From positions 2,294,001-2,358,000 of the forward strand of contig NZ_VFON01000001.1 of the NCBI RefSeq assembly GCF_006716085.1: 64,000 nucleotides of DNA, in the 5' to 3' direction. Origin of the DNA: Leucobacter komagatae. Its GTDB lineage: Bacteria > Actinomycetota > Actinomycetes > Actinomycetales > Microbacteriaceae. Made by a program: the position numbers and the translations under genes. Of this stretch, positions 46,358 through 55,312 are shown piece by piece; the stretch's first letter is position 1, and each line of letters begins with the position of its first letter. The notes below the pieces were generated by a model that worked only from the letters and a program-made list of their open reading frames with translations, searched no databases and had not been told where the DNA came from.

Positions 46358-48454
46358 CTAGGCCCTCCGCTCCCGCGCCACAGCCCAGGCCGTGAGTGCG
46401 ACACCGGCCGCGCCCCACAGCGCCAGCAGCGCCGCGGCTCCCCCGGCCCCGCTGACCCCTGCGGCGAGCGCTTGGAAGCCGGTGAAGGCCGCGCCAATCG
46501 GGCTCGCGTCGCCAACTGCCGAGAGCAGCCCCGGCACCGTCGAGACGATGCCGACGGTGAACGCGACGACGAGCAGCGCGAAGGCGAGGAACCTGCCGAA
46601 GCCACCGAACCGTGCCGAGAGCCCCTGCACGATGAGTGCGAACGCGACGCCCGCGAGTACGGCGAGGCCGAAGAAGCCGACGCCCTGACCGAACGTGTAG
46701 CGCAGCGCGAGCGGCAGCACAATGCCGGCGATCGCGCCCTGCGCGGCACCGAGCAGCACCGCGGGGAGGGCGCTGCGCAGCGTGATCGCGAACACGCCCT
46801 TGGCGGCCTCGCGGGTGCGCGACCAGAGCGGCGAGAGCACGAGGAACGCGGCGAGCGCGCCCGCCCACAGTGCGATCCCGGCGAAGAGCGGCACGCCTGA
46901 GGAGTTGAAGAGCTCGTCGCTGCCGCCCTCGGCCTTTACGGCTTCGACGGCGGTCTCCGCCATCACCTTGCGCTCGTCTTCGGTGTAGTTCGGAATCTGG
47001 GATGCGGCCTCGTCCAGGCCTGAGGCAAGCGTCTTCGTGCCCTTAGCCGCAGCGTCGGCGCCCTCGGCGAGCTTGCCCGCGCCATCGGCGAGTTCACCCG
47101 CACCCGTCGCAACCTGCGAGACACCACCGGCGAGCTGGTTGGCGCCGTCAGCGAGCGCGGGCGCCTGGCCCGCGAGCTGCGAGACGCCGCCGGAGAACGC
47201 TGACATTCCGCCGGCGAACTCACCGACGCCCGCGGCGAAGTTCTCGGCGCCAGTCGCGAGCTCGGCCTGCCCGTTCGCTGACGCGCGGGCGCCACTCGCG
47301 AGGTCGGCACCCGCGTTGCGCAGCTGCACGAGCTGCGATGCGTCGCTGCCGTCGGCCGCGGCCTGAACCTCGGCGATGGCCTGATCTACGGTCGCGAGCA
47401 GGTTCGCCTTCGGGTACTCGGGCGGGAAGAGCTCGTCGGGGAGTGCCTCGATCGTGGCCCGTAGCTGCTGCAGCGGTTCGAGCGCCTGGCCGGCGCCCGC
47501 GATGATCGGCTCGAGCACGCTGTTCACGAGGCCCGTGTACTGCTCGACGCCGTCGGCCAAGCTAGCCCCACCCGTTGCCGAGTCGCGCGTGCCCTGGGCG
47601 AGCTCCGCAGCCCCGCCAGCGAGGCCAGCAGCGGCGCCCTCAAGCCCGGTCGCGCCAGCGGCGAGCTCCTGGGTGCCGGCGGCGAGCTGGGAGGCGCCGC
47701 CCGCGAGCTGCTGGGCGCCGCCCGAGAGTTCCTGCACGCCGGTGGCAAGGCCCGTGGTGCCCGCCGCAAGCTCGGTCGTGCCGTCGGCGAGCTGCTTGCC
47801 ACCGTCAGCAAGCTTGTCTGCGCCATCGGCTGCCTCGCTGACCCCGTCGTGGAGGGAGCTCATGCCGACGAACACGTTGCCGACGAACTGCTCGCCGAGC
47901 TGCTGGTTGAGCACTCGCGTCGCGGTCTGCGTCACGATCCCAGACAGCGCGGTGTCGAGCAGTCGCCCCTGGGTGCTCTCGGCGATCTCGATCGTCGCGG
48001 TACGCGCGCCCTCGGGCCCGTCTGAGAGGGACGTGGCGGCTGCCGAGAAGTTCTTCGGGATCGTGATGCTCGTCGCGAACCGGCCGTCCTTCAGCCCGGC
48101 CGCCGCATCTTCCGCGTCGGTGAGCACCCAGGTGAAGTTCTGGCGCGGCTTCGCGGCGTCGCCGGAGGCACTTTCGCCGCTATCCTCGGTGCCGTCGTCC
48201 GACCCGTCCGATCCGCTCGAGCCGCCCGAGATGAGCTCTGCCGCGAGCACGCGCCCGAGGGGTACGAGCTGGCCGCCGACCTCGACGGGCTCATCGGCGT
48301 TCACGACGGCGGCCGTCACGGTCTCGAGGCGCTCGCTCGGGTTCCACAGCCCCCAGAGGAAGAGGCCTGCGACGGTGAGCGGCACCAGCACCAGCCCAAG
48401 CATTGTCGTCCAGCTGATGCGCTTGCCGCGCAGCGGGGTAAGTGCGGGGGTCAT
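46358..48454 (-). CDS. YhgE/Pip family membrane protein
   Basis: The 698-residue protein has one N-terminal helix (about 15-37), an extracellular domain (about 40-230), and a long helical segment with repeated LADGAxQLAxG-type heptads (about 230-500), probably an extended coiled coil. Five to six C-terminal helices form an ABC-2-like domain. This is the layout of YhgE/Pip ('phage infection protein'), related to ESX-associated and lipid-export membrane proteins. It is translationally coupled to the MMPL gene (ATGA at 48451-48454), so it probably functions with that exporter in moving a lipid or antimicrobial. Controlled by the divergent TetR gene. Confidence 0.88.
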   Translation of the reverse strand: MTPALTPLRGKRISWTTMLGLVLVPLTVAGLFLWGLWNPSERLETVTAAVVNADEPVEVGGQLVPLGRVLAAELISGGSSGSDGSDDGTEDSGESASGDAAKPRQNFTWVLTDAEDAAAGLKDGRFATSITIPKNFSAAATSLSDGPEGARTATIEIAESTQGRLLDTALSGIVTQTATRVLNQQLGEQFVGNVFVGMSSLHDGVSEAADGADKLADGGKQLADGTTELAAGTTGLATGVQELSGGAQQLAGGASQLAAGTQELAAGATGLEGAAAGLAGGAAELAQGTRDSATGGASLADGVEQYTGLVNSVLEPIIAGAGQALEPLQQLRATIEALPDELFPPEYPKANLLATVDQAIAEVQAAADGSDASQLVQLRNAGADLASGARASANGQAELATGAENFAAGVGEFAGGMSAFSGGVSQLAGQAPALADGANQLAGGVSQVATGAGELADGAGKLAEGADAAAKGTKTLASGLDEAASQIPNYTEDERKVMAETAVEAVKAEGGSDELFNSSGVPLFAGIALWAGALAAFLVLSPLWSRTREAAKGVFAITLRSALPAVLLGAAQGAIAGIVLPLALRYTFGQGVGFFGLAVLAGVAFALIVQGLSARFGGFGRFLAFALLVVAFTVGIVSTVPGLLSAVGDASPIGAAFTGFQALAAGVSGAGGAAALLALWGAAGVALTAWAVARERRA

Positions 48455-51246
48455 CGTGCGCCCTCCAGTTCGATGCGGTCGAGGTGCCCGGCAGGGTCGA
48501 GACGCTCGGCGTGTTCCGGGGAAAGTGAGACCGCGGTGTGCCCGTCGGGCAAGAGCCGCTCAGCGGCTTCGCGCCCGCCCAGCACCACCAGGATCGGTGG
48601 GGCACTGTCTCGGCCGCGGTCAACGTGCCAGGCCGCGAGGGCGGAGCGCGCGTCAGACACGGCCGCAGGCGAGAGCGGTGCGAGCTCTGCCGAGCGCAGG
48701 TCGAGCACTAGCAGCGTCGGGGCGTCGCGCAGCGCCTGCCGCAGCGTGTCGAGGCCGGCCCAGGCGGAGCGGGCTCGCAGCGAGCTCGCTCGCTCCGGGA
48801 GTAGCAGGCCGTCGACCTTCAGTGTGCCCGCGACGATCCGCCCGCGGCCGCTGAGCGCCTGGGCAAGAGGGAGTCCAGCGGCGTCCCGCGGGTCAAGTAC
48901 GAGCGCCTCGCCGTCCGCGAGCCGCACGTCGCGTGCCTGCACGTTTGAGCCGGCACCCCGCAGCGTGAGTTTCTCAGAGGCGACGCGCGCGTTCGGCATG
49001 TCGGCCGGCCACTCGGCGTGCTCGATCTCGCGGGCAAGCCCCTCACCCTCGACGTCGAACGACGGGAGCACCTTCGCGAGCCAGCGCGGCATCTTCCAGG
49101 CGCGCTCGCCGAGCAGCGCGAGCACCGCGGGCACGAGCGTCATGCGCACGATGAACGCGTCAACAAACACTCCGACCGCGAGGCCGAGCGCGATGACCTT
49201 AATGCTCGGGTCGCCCGCCGGGACGAACGCGGCGAACACCGCGATCATGATGAGCGCCGCCGCGGTCACGACCTTCGCCGAGCCGACGAAGCCGCGCTGA
49301 ATCGCGCGCTGGGCGTCGCCGCCGTGCACGTACTCCTCGCGCATGCGGGCGACGAGGAACACCTCATAGTCCATCGCGAGCCCAAAGAGCACACCCATGA
49401 GAATGATGGGCATGAAGCTCAGCACGGGGCCCGTCGAGCTGACGTTCAGAACCTCGGAGAGCCAGCCCCACTGGAACACCGCGACGACCGCGCCAAACGC
49501 AACGCCCACCGAGAGCAGGTAGCCGAGGGTCGCCTTGATCGGCACCCACACCGACCGGAACACCATTGCGAGCAGCACGAGCGACAGCCCGACCACGAAG
49601 ATGCCGAACGGCAAAAGCGCGGTCATGAGCTGAGCTGAGACGTCGATACCGACGGCGGTGAAGCCTGTCACGGCAAGGCTCACGCCGTACTTGTCTTCCC
49701 ACTCGTCGTGGTGGCTGCGAAGCTCCTTCACGAGCTCGGTCGTGCTCGCCGCGTGCGCGCCCTCTTCCGGGATGATCTGGATAATGCCCGTATCCGCGCC
49801 CTGGTTGGGCGTCGCGAGCGGCACCTCCGCAACGCCGGGCACGCGCTCAACCTCGCGCTTGAGGTCGTCCATGAGCCCGAGGGGGTCGGTGCTCGAGATG
49901 ATCGAGCCGGTGAGCAGCAGCGGCGCGTTGAAGCCCTCGCCGAAGTGCTCACCGGTGAGTTCGTGGGTGACGCGCGCGGGGTCATCGACCGCGAGCGATG
50001 TCGCGTCAGGCAGCGCGAGGCGCAGCTGCAGGGCAGGGATCGAACCGACGCCGAGCGCGATGAGCACCGCGAGGATCGTGATGACCGGGCGCTTCGTCGC
50101 GCCGCGCACCCACCCCGCAAAGAACCTGTCGGCGCGGGTCTGCTCGGGCACGATCGGCTCCGCGCTGGATCCCTCGCCGTCGTCACCCACCACCGCCGTG
50201 GGGCGGTGCTTGCGGGGCAGGATCCTCATTCCCGCCATCGACAGCACCGCGGGTGTGAGCGTGATCGCGATGAGCACCGCGACCGCGACCGCGGCGGCCG
50301 CTGCGACGCCGAGCGCCGTGAGGAAGGGGATTCGCGCGACGGCGAGGCCGATGAGCGCGATGATGACGGTGAGGCCGGCGAACACGACGGCGGAGCCCGA
50401 CGTGGCCGTCGCGCGGGCGATCGATTCGCGAACGCTCAGGCCCGCCCGCAACTGCTCTTGGTGGCGGCTCACGATAAACAGGGTGTAGTCAATGCCGACG
50501 GCGAGCCCGAGCATGAGCGCGAGCATCGGGGTCGTCGAGGTGAGGTCGACAAACGCCGTCACGAAGAACAGGCCCGCGATCGAGACGCCGACGCCGATCA
50601 TTGCGATGAGCAGCGGCATTCCGGCCGCGATGAGCGAGCCGAGGGTGAGGATCAGCACGACGAACGCAACGACGACACCGATCGCCTCGGTCGGGCTCAG
50701 GCCTGGCACGGCCGCCGAGAACATCTCGCCGCCGTACGAGACCTCGGCACCGGCCGGCAGCCTGTCGCGCAGGGCGTCTGTCGCGGCGGCGATCCCATCG
50801 ATTGTCACGTCGTCGACGCTCGTCATCTCGCCCTCGACCTGCACCCGCATCAGCAGGGCGCGGCCATCGGGCGAGATCTCGGTGTTGGCGGCCGCGGCCT
50901 CGCCCGTACCGAATGGCGTGAGCACGCCCGAGACGCCTGGCAGAGGGTCAAGCTCGTCTGCGACATCGAGCACAGCGTCGCGGTAGCGATCGCTCTCGAG
51001 GTCGTCACCCTCGGGCGCGACGACAATGATGGTCGCGCTCGTTCCGCTCACCTCGGGGAAGGTGTGCGAGAGCGACGTGATCGCGTCTTGCGCCTCGGTG
51101 CCCGGGATCGTGATCGGGGCGTTTGCGCCCTTACCGAGCGTGAGCGCCCCGGTCGCGAGTACGGCGAGCAGCAAGAGCCAAACGGCCAGAACAAGCCACT
51201 TCGCCCGAGCAGCCCAGCGCCCGAGGGCATAGAGTGCGGAAGACAT
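48451..51246 (-). CDS. MMPL/RND family exporter with unusual C-terminal extension
   Basis: The 931-residue protein, ATG 51246 with GAGGGGA upstream, has 12 helices in the MMPL pattern: helix 1, an extracellular loop domain, helices 2-6 with GLAVGIDYTLFIVSRHQEQL, then the same again with GLAMDYEVFLVARMREEYVHG. These Asp-Tyr motifs carry the proton path. The last 200 residues after the final helix form a soluble domain. Phrases such as LPLAQALSGRGRIVAGTLKV, VDGLLLP and PTLLVLDLRSAEL recall an ABC ATPase fold, but no Walker A is present. Family members export lipids or glycolipids. The coupled YhgE/Pip gene and divergent TetR suggest an inducible export system. Confidence 0.9.
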   Translation of the reverse strand: MSSALYALGRWAARAKWLVLAVWLLLLAVLATGALTLGKGANAPITIPGTEAQDAITSLSHTFPEVSGTSATIIVVAPEGDDLESDRYRDAVLDVADELDPLPGVSGVLTPFGTGEAAAANTEISPDGRALLMRVQVEGEMTSVDDVTIDGIAAATDALRDRLPAGAEVSYGGEMFSAAVPGLSPTEAIGVVVAFVVLILTLGSLIAAGMPLLIAMIGVGVSIAGLFFVTAFVDLTSTTPMLALMLGLAVGIDYTLFIVSRHQEQLRAGLSVRESIARATATSGSAVVFAGLTVIIALIGLAVARIPFLTALGVAAAAAVAVAVLIAITLTPAVLSMAGMRILPRKHRPTAVVGDDGEGSSAEPIVPEQTRADRFFAGWVRGATKRPVITILAVLIALGVGSIPALQLRLALPDATSLAVDDPARVTHELTGEHFGEGFNAPLLLTGSIISSTDPLGLMDDLKREVERVPGVAEVPLATPNQGADTGIIQIIPEEGAHAASTTELVKELRSHHDEWEDKYGVSLAVTGFTAVGIDVSAQLMTALLPFGIFVVGLSLVLLAMVFRSVWVPIKATLGYLLSVGVAFGAVVAVFQWGWLSEVLNVSSTGPVLSFMPIILMGVLFGLAMDYEVFLVARMREEYVHGGDAQRAIQRGFVGSAKVVTAAALIMIAVFAAFVPAGDPSIKVIALGLAVGVFVDAFIVRMTLVPAVLALLGERAWKMPRWLAKVLPSFDVEGEGLAREIEHAEWPADMPNARVASEKLTLRGAGSNVQARDVRLADGEALVLDPRDAAGLPLAQALSGRGRIVAGTLKVDGLLLPERASSLRARSAWAGLDTLRQALRDAPTLLVLDLRSAELAPLSPAAVSDARSALAAWHVDRGRDSAPPILVVLGGREAAERLLPDGHTAVSLSPEHAERLDPAGHLDRIELEGAR

Positions 51247-51269
51247 GTGTTCCCCTCGGTACAGCGATA

Positions 51270-51306
51270 GATACAGGAGTGTATCCGTTTCGATACAGTA
51301 CTGTAT
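51270..51306. promoter_or_regulatory. Two TetR-type palindromic operators
   Basis: GATACAGGAGTGTATC (51270-51285) and ATACAGTACTGTAT (51293-51306) share the half-site pattern ATACA-N4-TGTAT and have centres 22 bp apart. They sit in the 95-base gap between the divergent MMPL and TetR starts, so one regulator could repress both directions. Confidence 0.85.
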
Positions 51307-51341
51307 TCGTAGTGGCTGTTGAAAATCTGTGAGGAGGCGAT

Positions 51342-52004
51342 ATGTCTGAACATGCTGCGGCACCCGAGGCCGACCACGTGAGCGCACGTCGTCGTGAAAC
51401 CCGCACGCGTCTGCTCGACGCGGCGGCCGAGGTCTTCGCCGAGTTCGGCATTCAGGGCGCATCGGTCGAGCGGATCTGTGCGCGCGCAGACTTTTCTCGC
51501 GGCGCGTTCTACTCAAACTTCTCGTCGAAGGAAGAGCTGTTTCTTGCGCTCCTCGGGCGCGAGTACGAGCAGCGGGCAGACCAGATCCGGCTTCGGGCCG
51601 CCGAACTCACGGCGTGCCTCGAAGAGGCTGCCGAGCCCCCGAGTCGCGAAGACGCGGCCGACTTTGTCACGGCATTCCTGTCACCCAGCGGCAGCGAGAC
51701 CGGCTGGTTCACGCTCGAAACAGAGTTTCTGCTGCTCGCGCTGCGGCACCCCGAGGGCGAGATTCAGCACGTCGACTTCAACCTGCAGTTCCGCTCTGAG
51801 CTCAGCAACGTTGTGGAGAGCATCGTGCACGCTGCGGGGCGCAGGTTCATCATCCCCGTCGACCGCTCCCTCACCATCCTCGCGGGGGCGTACGAGCGAG
51901 CGCTGCGGGTGAGCGCCGTGAGCGGCTTCGACGCACCAGAGGGCGTGAACGAGCTCGGCGACCGCTTCGCCGAGCTGCTGTTCACGATCACGGAGCCGGT
52001 GTAG
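51342..52004 (+). CDS. TetR family repressor
   Basis: The 220-residue protein has an N-terminal TetR helix-turn-helix (about residues 18-62: RTRLLDAAAEVFAEFGIQGA, SVERICARADFSRGAFYSNF) and an all-helical ligand domain with ETEFLLLALRHPEGE. ATG 51342 follows GAGGAGG. It is divergent from the MMPL/YhgE operon, with two matching palindromes between, so it is very likely the local repressor, released by an exported compound. Ligand unknown. Confidence 0.93.
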   Translation: MSEHAAAPEADHVSARRRETRTRLLDAAAEVFAEFGIQGASVERICARADFSRGAFYSNFSSKEELFLALLGREYEQRADQIRLRAAELTACLEEAAEPPSREDAADFVTAFLSPSGSETGWFTLETEFLLLALRHPEGEIQHVDFNLQFRSELSNVVESIVHAAGRRFIIPVDRSLTILAGAYERALRVSAVSGFDAPEGVNELGDRFAELLFTITEPV

Positions 52005-52051
52005 GCGCCAGGCCTTCCTGACCCGCTGACTTGGCGCTGGCCCTGGCGCCT
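52003..52051 (+). terminator. Hairpin overlapping the TetR stop codon
   Basis: AGGCGCCAGG (52003-52012) pairs perfectly with CCTGGCGCCT (52042-52051), the 5' arm starting inside the TAG. Weak T content follows, so it is a probable high-GC terminator. Confidence 0.5.
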
Positions 52052-52082
52052 TCCCTTGACCTGACGCCTTCCCTTGACCTGG
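52047..52082. repeat. Two tandem 18-bp repeats and CCCTGG run before dcd
   Basis: CGCCTTCCCTTGACCTGA at 52047-52064 is repeated at 52065-52082 with one change, then CCCTGG hexamers follow to about 52095. Similar low-complexity text recurs beyond dcd at 52863-52920. Confidence 0.8.
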
Positions 52083-52224
52083 CCCTGGCCCTGGCTCGGG
52101 CCATCCCTTGCCCGGCCCACACACCTTTCTCTTCCGCGCACATCTTGTTTGGGCTAAAGAGGATGTGTTCATGCGAAGAACATGTGTTGGGGCTCTCACC
52201 TTCACCTGCGGGTAGGATTAGAGC

Positions 52225-52830
52225 GTGCTGCTTTCAGACCGCGATATCAATGCCGAGCTCGGCGCAGGCCGCATCAAGCTCACTCCGAGCGAACCCTCGA
52301 TGGTTCAGCCGTCGAGCGTCGACGTGCGGTTCGACCGCTTCGTGCGCCTCTTCGACAACCATAAGTACGCGCTCATCGACCCGGCTGAAGATCAGCCCGA
52401 GCTGACCCGCATGGTCGAGGTCGACCCCGAAGAGGGCTTCATCTTGCACCCGGGTGAATTCGTGCTCGGTTCAACGTTCGAGCTCGTCGGGCTCCCCGAC
52501 GATATCGCCGCACGCCTTGAGGGCAAGAGCTCCCTCGGCAGACTCGGCCTGCTCACGCACTCGACAGCCGGCTTCATCGACCCTGGCTTCGAGGGGCACA
52601 TCACGCTTGAGCTCTCGAACGTGTCGACGCTGCCGATCCGCCTCTGGCCCGGCATGAAGATCGGTCAGCTCTGCTTCTTCCGGCTGTCTTCGCCAGCGGA
52701 GCGCCCGTACGGTGCGGGCGCAACCTTCTCGCGCTACCTCGGCCAGCGCGGCCCGACCGCCTCACGGTCGCACATGAACTTCCACCGCGCTGACGTGACG
52801 GGTACCGACGAGGGTAGCCGCGGGGCGTAG
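52225..52830 (+). CDS. dcd: dCTP deaminase (possibly bifunctional with dUTPase)
   Basis: The 201-residue trimeric enzyme fold shows [31 protein letters not shown], the active-site [16 protein letters not shown] with catalytic Glu, and [15 protein letters not shown]. The C-terminal QGQRGPTxSRS-like text ([11 protein letters not shown]) matches the mycobacterial-type Dcd that goes directly from dCTP to dUMP, so it may be bifunctional. It supplies dUMP for thymidylate synthesis. GTG 52225 follows GGTAGGA. The product ends [13 protein letters not shown], a short extra tail. Monocistronic; flanked on both sides by simple repeats. Confidence 0.95.
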   Translation: MLLSDRDINAELGAGRIKLTPSEPSMVQPSSVDVRFDRFVRLFDNHKYALIDPAEDQPELTRMVEVDPEEGFILHPGEFVLGSTFELVGLPDDIAARLEGKSSLGRLGLLTHSTAGFIDPGFEGHITLELSNVSTLPIRLWPGMKIGQLCFFRLSSPAERPYGAGATFSRYLGQRGPTASRSHMNFHRADVTGTDEGSRGA

Positions 52831-52862
52831 CGCCAGGGCCCTTCCGGGGGTTGCGTCCAAGC

Positions 52863-52920
52863 AAGCCCAAGCCCAAGCCCAAGCCCAAGCCCAAGCCCAA
52901 GCCCAAGCCCAAGCCCAAGG
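52863..52920. repeat. Hexanucleotide array AAGCCC, about 9.7 copies
   Basis: Nine perfect AAGCCC units followed by AAGG occupy 52863-52920, 33 bases after the dcd stop. Similar CCACAGCCGCAGCCACAGCC text occurs at about 53015-53035. The run is not inside a credible gene: the Gly-Leu or Trp-Ala dipeptide frames it generates have no start or context. Confidence 0.95.
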
Positions 52921-53041
52921 TATGGGATCAGCACTAGATATGCCCAACCCCTGAGGGTGGCGGCATACGGAGTGCAGTTCACATACGCAGGAGCCGAAGC
53001 TGTCGCCCGGAAGCCACAGCCGCAGCCACAGCCCAGAAGCG

Positions 53042-53506
53042 TTACTCCGCGGCCAACTCGGCCTCCGCGATACGAAGCACGCCGTCAAGGAACGTCTGCC
53101 ACCCCTCAAGGGTCGCAGCCTTTTGCTCGTGCGGGAAATCAGGGGTCTCCTGCGTCATCTGCAGCGACGCCCCGCCGTCTGCCGGGGCGATTGCCACGGT
53201 CACGAGCGCCTCGGTGCCGCCCCCGCCGGGCTGGTCGGTCAGGGTGAAGTCAAAGCGGGTGGGCCGCTCGACGCGCACGAACGTCCCCTGCCAGTCGATC
53301 GTGTTGCCGTCGGGCAGCACCATGGTTGCACGCCAGGTGTCACCCTCGACAGCGTTGAAGTCGAGGCTCTCCGCCGGCACATCGACGTCTTCGCCGCCGA
53401 ACCAGCTCGCGAACGACGCCGCTTCACTGAGCGCCGCAAACACCGAGTCGGGCGACGCCGCGGTGGCACGGTCAATCACGATGCCTGTCTGTGTCACTCC
53501 GGTCAT
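53042..53506 (-). CDS. SRPBCC/AHSA1 family protein
   Basis: The 154-residue protein fits the START/Bet v1-like fold: an N-terminal strand with ASPDSVFAALSEAASFASWF, DTWRATMVLPDGNTIDWQG, the later TRFDFTLTDQ strand, and the long C-terminal helix EGWQTFLDGVLRIAEAE. Such proteins bind hydrophobic ligands; the AHSA1-like branch has mostly unknown function. ATG 53506. It lies in the same direction as RidA, but a strong hairpin at 53618-53670 separates them. Confidence 0.85.
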   Translation of the reverse strand: MTGVTQTGIVIDRATAASPDSVFAALSEAASFASWFGGEDVDVPAESLDFNAVEGDTWRATMVLPDGNTIDWQGTFVRVERPTRFDFTLTDQPGGGGTEALVTVAIAPADGGASLQMTQETPDFPHEQKAATLEGWQTFLDGVLRIAEAELAAE

Positions 53507-53617
53507 GATTGCCCCTCTCCACGGCTTCGGGCTCGCGCCCCTGGATTACGACACTACTGCGCGCCCGGGCTTCACCACCACCCAAACTCGGGCGCTCCAG
53601 TAAGGCACAGCACCACA

Positions 53618-53670
53618 AGCATGGCGCAGGCCACGGCCCCCTGTCGGAGCACCGTGGCCTGCGCCATGCT
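53618..53670 (-). terminator. Perfect 19-bp hairpin after RidA gene
   Basis: AGCATGGCGCAGGCCACGG (53618-53636) pairs perfectly with 53652-53670 across a 15-base loop, just beyond the RidA stop at 53681. It is the longest perfect stem in the window and is likely the operon terminator. Confidence 0.8.
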
Positions 53671-53680
53671 GTAGCGGCCG

Positions 53681-54061
53681 TCAGGCCGCAGCGATCGCCG
53701 TGAGTTCCACGAGCATTCCGGGCCGCGCGAGCGCGGCGATCCCGACCGCGCAGCGCACCGGCCGCGGCCCCGGGAAGTGGGCCGCGTACACCTCGTTGAA
53801 GCCCGCGCGGTCGCGCGCGATGTCGGTGAGGTAGATCGTGAGGTGCAGCACCCGATCAAGCGAGGATCCCGCGGCCTCAAGCACGCGCGCGAGTTCGACG
53901 AGGGCCACCTCCGACTGTTCCTCGATCGTCTCCCCCGCGAGGTCGCCCCCTGCGTTCAGCGGGATCACGGTCGCGAAGGCCTGCCCGCCGTGCACCGTAA
54001 CGTCGCTCGAGAGCGCCCCGCCCGCCTCGGCCGGGTCTGGCAGCCGCACGATGTCGCTCAT
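53681..54061 (-). CDS. RidA/YjgF family protein
   Basis: The 126-residue protein shows the RidA pattern: GGQAFATVIPLN, EEQSEVALVELARVLEAAGS, VLHLTIYLTDIARDRAGFNE, and PVRCAVGIAALARPGMLVEL. The usual catalytic Arg of strict RidA (RxxV at the Arg105 position) appears as PVRCAVG, so imine deaminase activity is plausible. RidA enzymes hydrolyse reactive 2-aminoacrylate and other imines. Its start overlaps the oxidase stop (ATGA), so it probably clears an imine or enamine made by that pathway. Confidence 0.87.
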   Translation of the reverse strand: MSDIVRLPDPAEAGGALSSDVTVHGGQAFATVIPLNAGGDLAGETIEEQSEVALVELARVLEAAGSSLDRVLHLTIYLTDIARDRAGFNEVYAAHFPGPRPVRCAVGIAALARPGMLVELTAIAAA

Positions 54062-55227
54062 CGGGCACCCCCACCCCAGGTGTTGCGGCGAATCTCAGGC
54101 CCGGCGAGCGCGGGGTCGGCAACGCCGCAGAAGCCCATCGCCTGCTCAAACTCGGAGGTGAGCTGTGCGATCAGCTTCGAGACGGCCGCCTCGCCGCCGG
54201 CGGCGAGCGCGTACGCGACCGAGCGACCAAGCCCGACGGCCGTTGCGCCCGCGCTCATCATCGCAAGCGCGTCGTGCCCGCGCGTCACACCGCCATCGGC
54301 GTAGACCTCAGCGCGCCCGTCGACGGCCTCGACGACCTCCTCGATGACGCTCACCGTTGACGGCTGGCGGTCGAACTGGCGCCCGCCGTGGTTCGAGACG
54401 AAGATCGCGTCGACGCCGAGGTCGAGCGCTCGCCTCGCGTCTTCGGCGCACATGACGCCCTTGAGCACGATCTTGCCCTGCCAGTTCTCGCGCGTCTTCG
54501 CGAGGTCACGCCACGACACCGTCACGTCTTCGTTCTCAGCCATCCACGGCTTCATCTGCGACATCTTGAGCGGTCGGCCGTTAATCGTGTAGTTGCCGTA
54601 CGTGACCTTGCGGCCGAACAGAATGTTCGCGACCCAGGCTGGGCGCAGCGCACACGAGATCATGTCAGGGATCGACAGGCGGGGCGGCAGATTGTTCAGG
54701 CCGTGGTGCAGGTCTCGCTCGCGCTTGTCACCGAACACGCAATCACCGGGAAGCACGAGCACGTCGATCGCGTGCTTTCGAAGGTTCTCGAGGTGGCGCT
54801 CGGTGTGCTCGCGGTTCTTCCAGTAGTTCACCTGCCCCCACACGCGACCGGGCTCTGCCGCGGCGACGACCTCGTCAAGGGTGACCCCCGACCAGGCCGA
54901 GTGGATGAACGTGCCCCCTGCGCGCGTGATGGCGCGGGCGACGCCGACGTCGGCGTGGGGGTGCATCATGCCGAGCATGCCCATCGGTGAGACGAAGAAC
55001 GGAATGTCAGACTGCCGCCCCAGCATGGAGACCGCCGTGTGTGAGCCCTCGAGTTCGGCGAGCGTGCGCTGCTTGAACTCGACGGCGCGGAGGTCGGCCG
55101 TGTTCCTTGCGACGGTGATCTCGTCAAGCACACCGCCCTCAAGAAAATCGAACACCATCTTGGGGAGGCGGCGCTTGGCGGCGCCCTTCATGTCTTCTGC
55201 GCTGACAACGCGTGAGGAGGTGGTCAT
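54058..55227 (-). CDS. FMN-dependent 2-hydroxyacid oxidase/dehydrogenase (LldD/lactate oxidase-like)
   Basis: The 389-residue TIM-barrel enzyme has FMN-family motifs: FFVSPMGMLGMMHPHADVG near 80, the Lys256 segment IVLKGVMCAEDARRALDLG, the active-site SNHGGRQFDRQPS with His280 and Arg283, and the phosphate loop VYADGGVTRGHDAL. The family oxidises L-2-hydroxy acids such as lactate, glycolate or mandelate to 2-oxo acids. It is coupled to RidA and lies downstream of an amino-acid-type ABC importer, so the substrate may enter by that transporter (inference). Confidence 0.9.
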   Translation of the reverse strand: MTTSSRVVSAEDMKGAAKRRLPKMVFDFLEGGVLDEITVARNTADLRAVEFKQRTLAELEGSHTAVSMLGRQSDIPFFVSPMGMLGMMHPHADVGVARAITRAGGTFIHSAWSGVTLDEVVAAAEPGRVWGQVNYWKNREHTERHLENLRKHAIDVLVLPGDCVFGDKRERDLHHGLNNLPPRLSIPDMISCALRPAWVANILFGRKVTYGNYTINGRPLKMSQMKPWMAENEDVTVSWRDLAKTRENWQGKIVLKGVMCAEDARRALDLGVDAIFVSNHGGRQFDRQPSTVSVIEEVVEAVDGRAEVYADGGVTRGHDALAMMSAGATAVGLGRSVAYALAAGGEAAVSKLIAQLTSEFEQAMGFCGVADPALAGPEIRRNTWGGGAR

Positions 55228-55312
55228 GGGGCTTCTTTCAGTGTGAGGGTTGGGAAGTGCGGGCGCGCCGAATACACCCCAGAGCCGTGGGCCGGGGAGG
55301 CGGAGAGCTCAG

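Noticed and set aside
52601..53109. Minus-strand frames with Gly-Leu, Trp-Ala or similar dipeptide runs
   Set aside because: They are produced by the AAGCCC hexamer array and by antisense of dcd; no domain or start signal supports them.
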